A stretch of DNA of 64,000 nt, taken from the NCBI GenBank assembly GCA_024811115.1, contig JAKOGH010000880.1, positions 175,873 through 239,872 on the forward strand. Reading direction: 5' to 3'. The stretch's first letter is position 1, and each line of letters starts with the position of its first letter. Shown one piece after another: positions 12,276 through 24,840 of this stretch. The notes under the pieces were generated by a model. It was given only the letters and a program-made list of their open reading frames with translations. It ran no database searches and had not been told where the DNA came from. Origin of the DNA: Terana coerulea (lineage: Eukaryota; Basidiomycota; Agaricomycetes; Polyporales; Phanerochaetaceae). The translations under genes were made by a program, and so were the position numbers.

Positions 12276-13410
12276 GTAGTGTCAATTTCTGAAGAAACAA
12301 TCGCAGGAAGCAGCACCTACCCATAGCTCTTAGGAAACCCGTCGGCCGTTCACCATGTTCTCTCGAGTTTGTCAGTGCTCATATCAGGATGCAAGTCCAA
12401 TCGCTGTTTGCATACGGACAGTGAAAGATGTCCCTGTGCAAATGACTGCGTTTTGATGAATGCTGAATTCACGTTGCGCGCATCTACTGCGAGATGTTCC
12501 TGCAAAGCTGTGCATATCTTGAATTGCAGCGATGGGAATGAAAGTGGAAGAACTCTTTTATGTGTGGCGTCCAGTTATCTATCTTGGTAAGCAATTATTT
12601 ATTTCTCGCTCGTACTTTGAATTCAGAGTGGCAGACAAAGTACGCGGATAGGTCTCCGGACCTCCATTATGCGAGCCTTCCCAGTTCTCCTCACAGCCCT
12701 TTGCACGCACAGTGGAGTAAGCGAGGCGATCACTTAGTGGGGCTGTGCACTTTCTGGCGATTTCAAAGAATGAGCGGTCCGCCCAATCAGTAGGCGATAG
12801 TAGAGGGCGGTGCACTGGTGAGTTCTTCTCGTACTTCACGAGCCTAATATGTACTCACTTTGGTCATGGAACAGATGCAGCAGGAGTCCGCTCAGAGCTT
12901 GACCTGAAGCGAACTGTGCACAGTAAGTGACTTCATGTCGGCGGTGATGGATGTTGATCAAGTCCCACGGCAGGCCCCTATCCCTGCGGCTATGAAGTCA
13001 GGAACACCTTCGCTTTGTTCTATCTCAGCCCCTTCGCATGGGGAAACGTATGTTAAGTCTACTATACTCACGATTTTCCAAGACCGGATTCTGTGTAGTG
13101 CACTACCACCAGTGTGCAATAGATGAAGAGTACTGTTCGTCCACTAGTACAGCCCGTCAGGTACACAAGCAGTCAGTACGGAAGGATGTGATCTGCAAGC
13201 ATCCGTGGTATTAGATCCGTCTCCAGAAGCAGTGCTAGGCATTGAGTTTGCACGTTCGAACCTTATTTACTTATCGCTGTCAGTCTCACGGCAGCTCCAA
13301 CGCCAGTGGTTCCTACTGCTATATCATGATGTACGTTGCATATAAATAACCCTTGGATCCATGCACATCCTCACTCAAGAGTCCTTACCACCCGTACAGT
13401 AACCATAGCC
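12276..13410. other. Intergenic, no gene recognised
   Basis: Only short scattered frames are present. A TATA box (TATAAATAA, 13341-13349) near the right end fits the DUF6533 gene that starts at 13411. Confidence 0.4.
13341..13349 (+). promoter_or_regulatory. Probable TATA box of DUF6533 copy 1
   Basis: TATAAATAA lies about 60 bp upstream of the proposed start codon at 13411, a usual fungal distance. Confidence 0.45.
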
Positions 13411-15147
13411 ATGTCACAGCCCACGATTCAAGAACTGACGCAAGAGCTACGGCAGTTGTACGTACTTCATGCGGAGTCTGCACCGCTGATCTAGGCATCG
13501 CGAACCTTACGTGTTCCATAGTCAGACGGGCTCGTACGCCGGGCTCAGCAGTGGCCGGTTCGTGACCCGCACCCATGATCTTCTTGCGCACAATGCTGAC
13601 AGTCTTCCTAGTGTTCACCATGTACGAATTCTTGATCACGCTGGACCAAGAGTGGATGTTCGTCTGGAAGCGGAAAGTTACCCTTCCGTCAATCCTCCTC
13701 ATCTCGATGCGGTGGAATATGGTCATAAGCCAAGTGCTAGGCTTCGTTGATGTACCTCAGGTATGTTCTCGTACGGCTATTCGTTATTTGTGCCTGATTA
13801 GCGCGTTTTTGTAGGCGTTTGTCTTTTCTGTTGCATATGCCAACCTGAATGCTCACACATGATTCGTCCTCAGATGCTTGTCTACGGGGATCCTTCGGGA
13901 AGTATTGAACTATATTCAAACGTGTCAGGTAACAGGTAAGTTATCAACCCAATACCTGTTGCAGGAAATCCAAACTTTGCCAGTATTCACCACGCTGCGC
14001 GTATATGCGCTATGGAGCAATTCAAAATATAAGCACGCCATCTTCCTACTCATCTTTTCACTGGGGATGGCAGCCTTCGCAATGGAACTGGTACGTGATT
14101 TTTCGCTCTTCGCTTATTTTACTTATAAGTGGTCAAGACCAGCGTCGCTGGTATCAAGATCTCCTATATTGGTACTCCGTATGACACGTGCATTTCCACA
14201 TTCAGGAGCTCTAAAGGACTGGACATCATGTGAGTCTGAATTCTTGATTTAAATTTCGCGTAAAATGTTCAACCAGGTAACAGGGGTATGTGATGAGTCT
14301 TGCATCCTCTGCGTACTGACATCTACTCTCAGGCACTTACCTAATCCCCATTGCTCTCATATCTGCCAACCTCCTTGTGCTTGTACTTACGTGGATTAAA
14401 ACTGTGCAGCACTGGCGACAATCGCAACAGGCCGGGATATCTGTACCTATATCCGTCTGTCTTCTCCGTGACGGTGCGTTCATCCTTGCTATCAGGCCAA
14501 GCTGGAGCTAATCGCTACTACTTCAGGGACGTTGTACTTTTTGTGCGCATTTTCTGTCGCCTTGTATATTTTCTCCGCCTTCTCACCTTTTTTTTAACCG
14601 CTGCAGGGCATTCCTTGGGATCAACCTCGCACAAACCATCGCGCCCAACATCAGCGTACGTCATTTACCCGCCCATCCGAGTTGGAACGCACCTCGCTGA
14701 CACGGACGACCTCCATACAGGACGCGAATCCCGTGTATGACCAGTTGTTCCTTGGCTTGGTACGTCCGTTCGCCGCACACCATCACCGCGACTGCTCATG
14801 ATGAAACATGTTGCCCACCGCGCAAGCAGCTTCCGGTCCTCATCGTCCGCTTCATGTTCAACCTCCGGCAGCTCGACGCGGACGGCACCGGGACCGCCAG
14901 TGCGCAATCCGCCTCGCTAAATGGACAGCAGACGGTGCGCTTCGCTGCGCCTGCAGCCACGGTGCCCTCGCTGCTGGGCAACATGGGCGAGACGCTCGAC
15001 CACGGTCATGCGGAGTGGTATATGGAGGACGAGGAGGACAGTGTGTCGGGGGCAGAGGCGTCTGAGGCGCGCGAACTTGAACACACCGGGGAAGGAGATG
15101 TGCAAGTCAGGGCGCTGGGTATAGGTGGGGACACTGGACGGGTGTAA
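13411..15147 (+). CDS. DUF6533 multi-pass membrane protein, copy 1
   Basis: Exon 1 (13411-13457) reads MSQPTIQELTQELRQL and splices into the diagnostic DUF6533 segment EFLITLDQEWMFVWKRKVTL, then PSILLISMRWNMVISQVLGF. Later exons encode TLRVYALWSNSKYKHAIFLL, GTYLIPIALISANLLVLVLT and AFLGINLAQTIAPNIS. The tail begins PVLIVRFMFNLRQLDADG and becomes acidic. Several helices are hydrophobic, so it should sit in a membrane with about seven passes. DUF6533 proteins are abundant in basidiomycetes and their function is unknown. About seven short introns are needed; no certain break was found. A second copy on the other strand at 46023-48088 is interrupted by a transposon. Confidence 0.75.
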
Positions 15148-17143
15148 CTGCCTCGGTACGGCGCGTGTTCGTTCGTGAGCTTGAGAAAGGAAAGATGTAT
15201 AATTACCGGGGACCATCGTGCGCACTGCTGTATAGAGCGGCCGCGGATCGCCCGCAGCACGCTCTGTTTCCCGCACGAGAGTATTGTAAGAACATCCAAT
15301 AACTTACATGCTGAGAAACAATGTGCAATTCTCAAGGTTTTACGTCTCAGTCTTACGCTATACACCTGGTGACCTTGCTCTGTTCTGAGGCTCCCATGTT
15401 TCCTCAACCATGGTGAATTGTCCAGAGCTTGAAAAGCAACGCAGGATGGAGTTTTATACATAAGTTCATATGTGAGAGAAACAGAGTGTTATTGTAATAG
15501 AGATGGGCACGTCCTATTGTGGCGGCGTTCCGCGCGACGCGTGCACCGGAGGCGTCGCGGCCGTGGTAGCGGGCATGCTTGCGACAGCTTGCCCTCGGTG
15601 GGGACCGACTGTGGAGGCGTTCTGCACGACGCATACGCCGGAGTCGTCGCGGGCATGTTTGCGCCTGCTTGCCCTCGGTGGGGAGAACAGACTGCATGCG
15701 TTCCGCACGACTTACACACCGGTCGGAGAGATGACCACGCCATCGCGCGGCAGCCCACCGGCCCAGCATGCTGCAAGTACCTACACAAGCCGCAGCGTTA
15801 GCATGCCACCGAGAAAAAGCGGGGTGAAATACGCACTGGTTTCGAACGTCGCGACGTCGCGTGTTCCCCAGTGGGTCGTCATGGGTGTGGCGTCCCGGGA
15901 GTGCCGGCGGTCGGCTGGGGTTCGCGGTGAGATATATGATGGCATCGAGCCGGGAAGAATGGCCGTATACTGGTAGGCATCGTGCAGATGTGTGCGAAGG
16001 TGGGTGAGGAGGTCGTGTTGCTCTGCTCAGCTGAGCTCAGGGGGTATATATACCCTCTGCAAGGGGACGCTATGGCCCGCGGCCACATTTACCACCAGCG
16101 GCTGTTGACGGAGCTGTGGCATAATGCAGTGGCCGACGTAGTGGGCGCGGAAAGTAGCCGTGGTTCGAATGTGTCGGGAAACAGGGTCGGTGACCCGCGA
16201 TGCGCCACAGGGCCAACGCCAAAGCCTTTCTGGGTGTTAGGAGCTTCTCGTGGGCTGATGGCCAAAGTAGCAATCGTTGGCCCAGAACGTTCATGACTTC
16301 GGCCTTTGCCTGCAACAATGGTACTGTGAGGCAGGGACCGGACAATAGGCGACTCAATTGTCGCTTGCAGACATTATTTGACAAAGTGAACTGCTAATTG
16401 GGCAAAATACCAGTATCTGAACATGAGGACGTGCCGGTGCATGGTGAGAAATCCCCGTGCGTTCTTGTGACGCTGCTCTCTTTCTCGTCTAGGTAAGCAC
16501 TGTTCATTCCCAGACACCTGCAGGAGTCACTGAGCAGAGCAAGTGTATCGATTAAGTATCGCTCCTACAGCCCTAACGAAGCTGGATGTGTCATCGAATG
16601 CCAAGCTGAGCGGGTTGCCAGATGAATCCGAGGCGAACAGAGTCGGGGAGAGCAAGACGGAGAGCGATATGACATTGCAGCGACAAGGAAAACGAGAAGA
16701 GAAAAAAGGCCGTGGTTCGAATGCGCAGATATTGATGTGTACATCGCCGCTTTCGCGAGCACCTTCGTCCTGATGATCATCTAAGGAAATTAGTCAGGAA
16801 AGAAGCCGTAAGAAGCAAAAGGCATACCTGCAGCTCAAATCCAGCGGCTCGAGCAATGCTCACAATCCAAAGAGTGCGAGAAGCGTTCTGACGGCCTTGA
16901 AGAGACTCCTATGATTCGGGACTCGGGAGTCGAGTCTCTGCGTTGGACGTCTTGTATGCTGTAAGACGAGCGGCCCTTTCCTGAAAGTAAACTAATAGGA
17001 TAGTTATTTATTGTACAGGGATGCCCGATCCTGGCTGTGGGCGAGATCTGAATGTGGGACGAATATTCGCAGACATGGCGGCAGGAGGCAAAGCGTGTAG
17101 ACGCCAGAAGACGCCTATGATTTCATTGGGTGACGGAGGCATT
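15148..17143. other. Intergenic, repeat-bearing, no gene recognised
   Basis: Apart from the minisatellite at 15511-15730 I see no coding pattern. The segment separates the DUF6533 gene from the first 1.1-kb element. Confidence 0.4.
15511..15730. repeat. GC-rich minisatellite, about 2.5 units of 80-100 bp
   Basis: Two diverged full units and a partial third share GGCGTTCYGCRCGACGC-like starts and the core TTGCCCTCGGTGGGGA (15590-15605 and 15670-15685). The apparent ORFs on both strands here come from the repeat and are not called as genes. Confidence 0.6.
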
Positions 17144-18240
17144 CATCACGAAAGAGGTTTTAGTTTATATTGTGTTAGATAGGGCATATAGCAATGATAG
17201 CCCCATTGACTTCCTCGACATATATTGTACTACATACCCAGGTTTTGGCTATGGGTTGTAACAGGGGGCTATCGTGCCTTTGCTATGATTCATTATGAAC
17301 AGCAGCTACACGGCGCGTGAATCAAAATGCCGGATTGGGGGAGAGCGACTTATTGATTACATAATTCTAGGATGTTTATTTACACATGAATTACATTGCA
17401 AATAGCGGCGAACCGCAGTACAGAACAGGGATGAGTATCTACTGTGGTCCGAGTCCGTTACGCTACCAGTACCAGTACTCGAGGCCAAGGTCTCGGGCTT
17501 CGTGAATCAGAGGTCAGTTGCAAATTCTTGTGAAGAAGATAATATTTACATACACGCACAGCTGCACATACGAAACCCTGAAGTCCCGAGCCTGTAGAGA
17601 AGAGTGAGTGCTGGGGGCGGTCCTTGTTCGCAGCAACACAAGGACTCACTAGCAGTCCAGAAAGCCGCCACTGCTGGAGTATTGGCAGCATTGTGGGCCA
17701 CTGGACATTGCTGTCCATGCATAGCTGCTCCAGTGTAGTCAGTGACTCGTGAGTGTTGCTGATAGTAGTAGCAATACATGTAAAATCTGGGACTTACTGT
17801 GGTGTATGCAGGTGAAATGCGGACTTCAGAGACGATGGCAGACAGCACGTCTTTGTACGTCGCGCGTGAAGACCCGGAATCGGTCTCTCGGGCGCTCAGG
17901 TCACGCCGTTAGTGAAGGGGCGATAGAAAAGGACCGAGGTACGTACAATTTTAGGTGCAGGCGCAGAGCCTCAGCTCCGTGCATGCTCGGGTATAGAATG
18001 CCAGAGCGAATGGCTTCTCGCATAGGCTCACATAAACTCTAATAGAACTTAGTCAGCCAACTGGAAGCTCCTCAAGAAGAAGGCATCTACTCGTGGTTCT
18101 CAGAGACCGTAGTAGAGCGGATCATGTACTGTAGAGCATCATAGGCTCTACTAGCCTATCATATCTTTTCTTTCAATGGATAACTCCGAGTACGTACCAT
18201 AGACAACATCAACTATGTAATTGAAACCCCTTTCCTGATG
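17144..18240 (+). mobile_element. 1.1-kb non-autonomous TIR element, copy 1
   Basis: Starts CATCACGAAAGAGGTTT and ends AAACCCCTTTCCTGATG; the second is the reverse complement of the first with 2 mismatches in 17. The flanks repeat 2 bp (TT at 17142-17143 and 18241-18242). The interior shows no transposase. Two further copies lie at 54082-55176 and 55429-56528 with the same ends and near-identical length. Confidence 0.85.
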
Positions 18241-18560
18241 TTCCCACGCCTCATTCGCATCGCACCAGTCCTTTGAACACTTTTCGTTATTCCGCTGCTC
18301 GCTTGGCCAAAAACACCTTGTGTTATTAACGTATATATGTATTACCACCAGAATCTACAGACTTTACACCCACAGCGAGCTCGGAGTCCCGAATAGCAGG
18401 TCCAGCACGGGCGCTTCTACGTAGACGAAAGTGGAAGGTCGGCCGAATTGGGTTGGTCACTTCCCGATTCAGAGCCTGAAGGCATTCGAAGCACGGTCAG
18501 CCTCGCTCGAACGTATAAGAACGGCGACGGGGACCCAACCTCTCCCTCACCTCAACAGCC

Positions 18561-19624
18561 ATGTTCGTCTTCGTCGACCTCCTCGTCGCGCTCGTTGCGA
18601 CGCTGCTCGCGCCGTTTGTCGCTCACTTCTCTGGCACTTGGGGCGCTGTGTCCTTCTCGTCTTCAAGCCTCGCTTCTCGTGTTGGACTCGCTCTTGATCT
18701 CTGGGCTCCCTTTACTTCTATCTTCTCTGTCTATGACGACAACAACATCGCTACTCCCTCCGTCCTCAACGTCTCTGCTGTCTTTGACGTTCTCTTCGAC
18801 GTCATTGGGAGACTTGGACCTGAACACTGGCTATTTTGAATACATCGACTCGGACGTCTGCCTCGTTTCATCAACGTTTCCTGAGGCTGTCGCTTCCGTG
18901 AATGCTTCCGCCGAACTGTCAATCATCGTCACCGACCCTCTTTCTGTCGACACCCCGGCTCCCACCCCGCATTGGCATCCGTTGAGACTGCCGCCGCCGT
19001 GGACGCTGCCATCGAGTCACAGATCACCGTCTTCGGCGCTCCGGCTCCCTTCACCCAAGCTCAAGTACCTGCGACGGGCGATGACGACTTCGTCGAGAAC
19101 TTGCACTTCAAGGCTCTATCCATCCGTGCATCCTGGACGTACGTTCTTGGCCGCTTGTTTGCCTTCTTCGACCCATCCGCCATCGCCGTCTTTGCATTGG
19201 TCGCTTCTCAGCTTCTCATGGTACGTTTCAACACCTGCACTCGTGCTCATCTTGGCTGACTGCGTACACAGCTGCCCGGGCTATGGCGCACTATCCGTGG
19301 ACAATGGGAAGATATCACCGACATGGGACCTGTAACTACGGATTTCTTCGTCTCGGCCGGCGACTGGCACTTCTTGAACCTGTGGGTCGACAAGCCGGAC
19401 AACATTAGCTCCACGGCCAAGGATGACGACTGGGTTCGGATTCCTCGCGAAGTCCTTCCAAGAACTCTGGCGCGATGGACGTGCGGCTGGTATTTGGACA
19501 CGCCCGGTGAGTAACAGAAACTTTCATTTATTCACATCGTATGCTTACAAAGTCGCAGGGTCTGAATCAGTTCGAAGTTGCTCTGGATGACGATCGCGAG
19601 ATGCGCAAGGAGGCCAAGTCCTAA
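18561..19624 (+). pseudogene. Frameshifted copy of lineage-specific 'gene A'
   Basis: Closely matches the open gene at 49944-50999 (-). It begins MFVFVDLLVALVATLLAPFV, a hydrophobic signal or anchor segment. An extra G near 18807 (ATTGGGAGAC against ATTGGAGAC) leads to a stop within ten codons. Two extra bases near 18968 restore the frame, and another single-base insertion near 19466 breaks it again before the conserved end REMRKEAKS. Three independent indels argue for a dead copy, although sequence error cannot be excluded for each one. Homology extends upstream to about 18420 and downstream to about 19860. Function unknown. Confidence 0.7.
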
Positions 19625-19859
19625 GCCGTCTCTACCGTCCAAGACCTTCAAGTTGCACGCGAGCTTGGCGAGCCATCTCACATCTGCCATCCCTCGAAAC
19701 TTCGCCCACCCATTGACTACAGTACCGCCGTGGCTGATATCGTGGGCATGGCTATGCAAGTGACCGGCGAGAGCGCGGCACTGCGGTCATGAAACTGAGT
19801 TCTGCACGATGCGGGCTCAGCCCCTCGATGATCGACCACGGTATGTCGATGGTGTTGGT

Positions 19860-22800
19860 GAGGTTTCGGCAGACTCGCATGACGCCATGTGCGCTGCGAA
19901 GGCAGCGATTCCCGCTCCTGCCTGTGACTCTCGAACAAGTATATTGATGTATTGGGTTTCCCGTTTTAATTAATGACCTCGATTTGTACTATTCTGGACC
20001 AGTATTGTAGGTTGTAGGCTTCACTGTATACGTACCCCGTACATATTTTTCATATTTCCGTAATGTATGGCAAGTGATATTCTGAATCTGAAGAACATAG
20101 GAGGATTTTTCTCGCTGTTATCGCCCTCTAATGTGAAAGTAAACAAGTCTATCATATATGATTGTACTAGAGATGGATATATAACCAGTGCGTCACGTCG
20201 CGTCGGCTCAGGTTTAAGCATGGGCCCAGACTGCGGGCGGCGGTTTAGGGAGAACAATTCGGGTGGCGGCGGCAACAGATACCCCCAGTGAAGTCCATGA
20301 TGGTGAAAGCCGGGTGAGTGATTGGATGGTAGGAGATGCAGATATGAAGGATGAGGGATGGACTAGTTGGAAGGCAGCAAAACCAAATGGTCTGCCTTTG
20401 TCGCCAGCAAAGCGCCGAAGCCAGTAGATCTGAGATAACCGGTGGTGGGATTGAGGAACTCTTGGATGGTGGCAGTATGATATGCCTCCTGGTAGTCGGT
20501 GTACGTCAGTGTAGCCTGGTGGTGCGTCGGGAAGGTCTGAGGGTAGGCGTGATATGGGATACCAGGCGAAGGGAACGTCTCTTCCGCATAGCCGAGGAAT
20601 GCATCCTGAAATGCCATGCTTCGGAACCTGTGGTCAGAGGGTGCGCTTTGTGAGGATAGTCCGTGCTGAGAGTAACTGTCGGCGGGGTATGCGAAGGACG
20701 ATGCGTAGCCATCCGCGGGAACAGAGAGCATCGTCATAGAGGGACCATGATGTGATTCCGAGTAAGCGTTCGGGTAGTGGGTGAGGCTCGAGCCCAGACC
20801 GGACTGAGGTTTCGCAGTGAGATATATGAACGCGTTTGCCCGGGGCGAGTGGAGGAGTTGGGTCGTGCATGATGCTGCGTATGCGAAGAGAAGATAATCT
20901 GCGCTGCTGCCAGTCCTCTCGAAAAGAAGGTATATATATGCACCTTCCCAGACGCCAGACCTTGCGCGTCATAACGAAGCTACGAGCAAGCGCAGGAGGC
21001 CTAGATGGCATCGGCCAGGACAAAGCTCACCTCGCTGGCCACTGTGGTGAAGGTGGTGCCAGTAAACTTGAGGAACAAATGTCGACGCATTGTGCGCTCG
21101 GTGGTCTTCGCGATCAAAGCGCTGGTAAGGCTAAAGAAGGCCACGCCTGGAAGACACAGTCAGACTTAACGGACTCTGTTCCACGGCGGCACACCAGCCC
21201 AGCGCACCCAATGGTACCTGCGCCAGTTGCAATGTCAGCGTGTCGCCGAGCAAAACGGAAGCGAAGTACAACGCACAACGCAGTGGGCGGTGGCCACAGG
21301 TGGTGTTTGACAATCGGCGGTATTTTAACCGGCTTAAGCGGGAAAGAGTCGCAACTTTGACCCAGGTCAAAGGGAGTGGTCCACAAGACATCCATCTTGC
21401 CCCTCCGCGGCGGTTCTAGACTCGGAAAATCACGCAGTGAGCTCAACATTCGGACTTGGTTAACGCGACGTACAGAGAGCCTGCACTTTGCACGACGTGA
21501 AGTGTTTGTGACTATGTCTACATGCATCTTGAGAGATTATAGATCCGCTGCTACAATGCAGTGTACGCGCAGCAAGAGAGCTGCTGCCCTGGACTGGCGT
21601 AGACGGTGGAGGTGGTGTCAAAAGGCAAAGCGCCTAGACGCCGAAGCGACGAAGGCGCTCTTACTGGCTGCCAGGGCGATCACTCCTGCTTGGGCTGTTC
21701 CCACGCCGCACATGTTGTCTACGGGCCATTTTTCATAGGCTGTCGCCTGCGACATACCGAAAACGCACGGAGGAACCTGTGTAGCGGTATACGCAGGCTG
21801 CCATTCAAGCATCTGTCCAGGACAAGTCCCTAGCTCAAATCTCACATAACTTACGTCGGCGCTGCGCAGGGTAGACCTAGTGGAGGGCCCTCAACTGTAT
21901 CAGCTACAACCAAGTGCTGAGGTCGAGGGAGCTCTTCAAAAATTCTTACGGATGGTGCTTGAAAACACGTAAGTGCTCAGCCGACTTCGTGGCGCTCATC
22001 AACAACGACTCTAGATCCTATCATAGACTCTGGTACGTCTTCATAGAACCAAACTCCTACATAAAAAACTCTTACAAGTTGCTTTGCAGCATATCAAATA
22101 CAGCATTCATTTCTCTCGGCTCCCCTGTCTCGGCCTATGTCCTATGTCGCCTTCCAATGCCAGAACCTGTGTACATCCGAGCCGGACTCATCATCGACTT
22201 GTATCCCATATCCCGCTGGCGACGTCGCACCTAGGGATTTTATGCCACCTAAATCACCAATAACAGTCGTAGATGTCTTCCTCACCGAAACGCGAGGACT
22301 TCCATCGCTGTGCTGTGCATATCCTTGGGCCCGCGGACCTCGTGTCTGAAAAAAACAACAGGCGCACAATAACACGCAGGAATACGCGAGGACGAAATAG
22401 GCATATTGATTAACGGTACAGCAACTGCTGAGCAAAACTTAAGTGCCGCAGTGCTGCCGCCGGAAGCATTACCACCTGTTTGAAGCGAAATCCGCGTGAC
22501 GCTGGCAATTCCGAATTCAACAATGATGGGCATGCGGGCGTGTGGACGAAGTACGTACGGTGGAATTCTATGCGCCGACATACATGCTTTATAATCTAAA
22601 AACTCATCGTGGCCGACTTCTGAGCGTAAGCAGGATAGCTCAATTTACCCAGAGACTGCCGTCTTCTTGCAAGTCGTGGCGGAAGAGTGGCAGTCTGTGA
22701 CTTCGTTGAGCTATGACTGCGAGCCGCGTATGAAGACGTGTATGAAGACGCGTACATGGATAAATGCGCGGTGCATAGACGCGCACGCAGACAATTGCGC

Positions 22801-22950
22801 ATGGAGGCCTTGAGGAGGGCCTTGGGCTAAAGCTCGCTCTGCGAATCAAGGTGCGTCGGCGAAATTGCCCGCCGGCTGCCATTGCTCAACTGTTGATCGA
22901 TTCTACGCTTATATTTTGATCGCCAGATGGCTTAAGCCGCAGTTTACCTA
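19860..22950. other. Gene-poor region with fragments only
   Basis: Contains the uncertain minus-strand ORF at 20363-20830 listed separately. On the minus strand between 21420 and 21020 there is a possible multi-exon fragment (ATGs near 21400, AKTTERTMRRHLFLKFTGTT) that I cannot assign. The rest shows no coding pattern. Confidence 0.35.
20363..20830 (-). CDS. Uncertain Tyr/Ser/Pro-rich ORF
   Basis: The minus-strand frame from about 20830 reads AKPQSGLGSSLTHYPNAYSE and continues through MTMLSVPADGYASSFAYPAD to a stop at 20363. It is rich in Tyr, Ser, Pro, His and Gln, like a transcription-factor tail. The text just upstream (PRANAFIYL) faintly recalls the first residues of an HMG box, but no such box follows. 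No start codon can be fixed and no domain is secure. Confidence 0.3.
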   Translation of the reverse strand, partial: FIYLTAKPQSGLGSSLTHYPNAYSESHHGPSMTMLSVPADGYASSFAYPADSYSQHGLSSQSAPSDHRFRSMAFQDAFLGYAEETFPSPGIPYHAYPQTFPTHHQATLTYTDYQEAYHTATIQEFLNPTTGYLRSTGFGALLATKADHLVLLPSN

Positions 22951-23012
22951 AGAACCGTGCTTACTGAGCAGGAGCAAGGCCAATCGCGTCGAGGCAGGCT
23001 CCTGAAGGTAAA

Positions 23013-23024
23013 TGTATATAAGGG
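23013..23024 (+). promoter_or_regulatory. TATA box of GST copy 1
   Basis: GTATATAAGGG about 95 bp upstream of the start at 23115. The same sequence precedes GST copy 2 on the minus strand near 43733. Confidence 0.6.
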
Positions 23025-23114
23025 ATGGCATGGTTGGGGACACATAACCCAGCAATTGCCCCTCTCGCGAAATTTTCAGCACAAACACCACTTCTTTGAA
23101 TTTCCGCTTTCACC

Positions 23115-24003
23115 ATGTCTCACGGCAAGCAGTTCACTCTCTTCACCCACAAGGGCGGTCCGAATGGCTGGTGCGTACCATTGCGTATGGATATGGAGGC
23201 TTGCCTTGACGTTAACAATACCATACTCTGCAGGAAGGTCGCAGCAGTCATGGAAGAGCTCGGGTTGACGTATGAGTCCATCTACCTCGAGTTCCAAAAG
23301 AATGAGCAGAAGGGCGAATCCCATGTCAAGTACAACCCCAATGGACGCATTCCCACTATCATTGACCACAAGAACAATGACTTCGCTCTCTGGTGCGTAC
23401 CATGTTTGCACAGGGATACCGAAGCCAAACTAATCCGCGTTTCAGGGAGTCGAACGCCATCATCCAGTACTTGGTGGACAAGTACGACACGGAGCACAAG
23501 ATCTCCGTCGCAGACGGCAATGACAAGTTCACGCAGCTGCAGTGGCTGTACTTCCAGGCGTCCGGCCAGGGCCCGTACTACGGCCAGGCCGGCTGGTTCC
23601 ACATCTACCACCCCGAGAAGATCCCCAGCGCGATCGAGCGGTACGAGAACGAGGTCAAGCGGGTGTTTGGCGTCCTTGAGAGCGTGCTCGCGAAGCAGGA
23701 GTACCTCGTCGGCGGCCGGGCCACGGTCGCGGATATTGCTTTCTGGCCGTGAGTGCTGAGTGTTGTGCGTGAAGCGTCTTCGGCTGAGTGCATCTTGCAG
23801 ATGGAACATGGCTGCGACAGGCTTCCTCATGAAGGATTTCGACTGGACCACAGAATTCCCGAAGACTATGGCGTACGTGTCGCAGTCGTCGAAGCATTAT
23901 TTGTGTTCCTAATTTTTCATCCAGCTGGCACAAGAAGATCATGGAGCGGCCCGCTGTAAAGAAGGTCTGCGACATCAGGGCTGAGCTTCTGGCGCAAAAA
24001 TAA
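23115..24003 (+). CDS. Glutathione S-transferase (Ure2-like), copy 1
   Basis: Conjugates glutathione to electrophiles in the cytosol. Starts MSHGKQFTLFTHKGGPNGW, with an intron at 23171-23233, then KVAAVMEELGLTYESIYLEF. The thioredoxin-like half carries the cis-Pro/glutathione-site block NPNGRIPTIIDHKNNDFALW and the ESNAIIQYLVDKYD motif. The helical half contains QASGQGPYYGQAGWF and ends RAELLAQK at 24003. Four introns; about 235 residues, normal for the class. The arrangement and the NGRIPTIIDH-type block fit the fungal Ure2-like group. It is convergent with the HSP20 copy at 24143-24733 (140 bp between stops), and the pair recurs inverted at 40.8-43.8 kb. No frame break seen. Confidence 0.9.
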
Positions 24004-24142
24004 GCACATTTCTTGTAGTGTAGCTCATGTGAACCCATCGATCTCGCAATGCATTTTGGATACGATGAGCATTTATTGTCACAAACCAAGTATGTTACAA
24101 ATCAGGCGTTGGTTTCATATCCCTACAGTTGTCCGTAATATT

Positions 24143-24733
24143 TCAGGAGACAGTGATTTTCTTGGGTGCTTGCTCGGGCGTAGTCTTTCGGGAACGTCAC
24201 GGTGAGCACGCCGTTCTCCATCGACGCCTTGATTTCCTCGTCCTAAAACATGGTCATCAACCCGCTGCAACGTTGAAAATTCTGCCCAGCACATACCTTG
24301 ATTCCCTGAGGAAGAGGAATCGACCGCGAGAACTTGCCGAAGCGGCGCTCGCGCACGGCGTAGCCGTTCTCGTCACGTTCAGATGACGTTTTGGACTCGC
24401 CCGAGACCGTGAGCGTGTTGTTGTGCATGTCGATGCTCACGTTCTCCTTGTTGAGACCAGGGAGCTCGAACGTCGCAGTGACCGTGTTCGTCTCGTCGTT
24501 CTGGTGGACGTCAATCCTGGGAAGAGGCATCAGCGCCGGTTCTCGGCAGGGACCGGAGACAATGTTAGTCACTTACCTGGGTCTCAGCACTCCTCGGGGC
24601 ACTGTTCTCGAAATTCTCTGCGCTGCACTTGGCTGTTGTTGTTGCCGTGTGCGCGATGAGAGAATGACTCGTCGAAGAGACGGTCGAAGTCGGTGAGGGT
24701 GTAGAATGGCTCGTGGAACCAGTAGGATGCCAT
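24143..24733 (-). pseudogene. HSP20 small heat-shock gene copy 1, frameshifted
   Basis: Small heat-shock proteins hold unfolding proteins in the cytosol. It starts MASYWFHEPFYTLTDFDRLF at 24733 and contains the alpha-crystallin domain (VTATFELPGLNKENVSID ... RERRFGKFSRSIPLPQG). Relative to the copy at 41092, exon 1 has a net loss of one base near 24610-24640, giving a TGA before the first intron. A base is also gained in the 3' end (TTCCCGAAAGAC, where TTCCCGAAGAC keeps frame), replacing the tail. Two introns as in its relatives. Two breaks in 0.6 kb suggest a pseudogene; sequencing error is the alternative. The promoter still carries heat-shock elements. Confidence 0.65.
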
Positions 24734-24830
24734 TTATGCGAGTAGCTTGAGTGTGAGTAGCGAGGGCTTGTTCGGGATCGAGGTGAGTTTGTTGGACTTG
24801 AGCTTGACAACGGTGCGCTTTTCGCGAGGC

Positions 24831-24840
24831 TTTATATACT
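24831..24840 (-). promoter_or_regulatory. TATA box of HSP20 copy 1
   Basis: TTATATACTT on the plus strand (AAGTATATAA on the coding strand) about 100 bp upstream of the ATG at 24733. It is matched by TATATAAGG at 40980-40988 in the HSP20 copy 2 promoter. Confidence 0.55.

Noticed and set aside
15472..16384. Several overlapping ORFs
   Set aside because: They overlap a minisatellite and have no coding character or introns that would join them.
17458..18042. ORFs of 86-100 codons inside the 1.1-kb elements
   Set aside because: Not kept open across the three copies in one frame and without transposase motifs.
20738..20860. HMG-box transcription factor
   Set aside because: Only PRANAFIYL resembles the first residues of the domain; the remainder of an HMG box is absent on either side.
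21020..21420. Pheromone receptor (STE3-like) fragment on the minus strand
   Set aside because: One hydrophobic stretch with basic residues after it, but none of the expected STE3 motifs.
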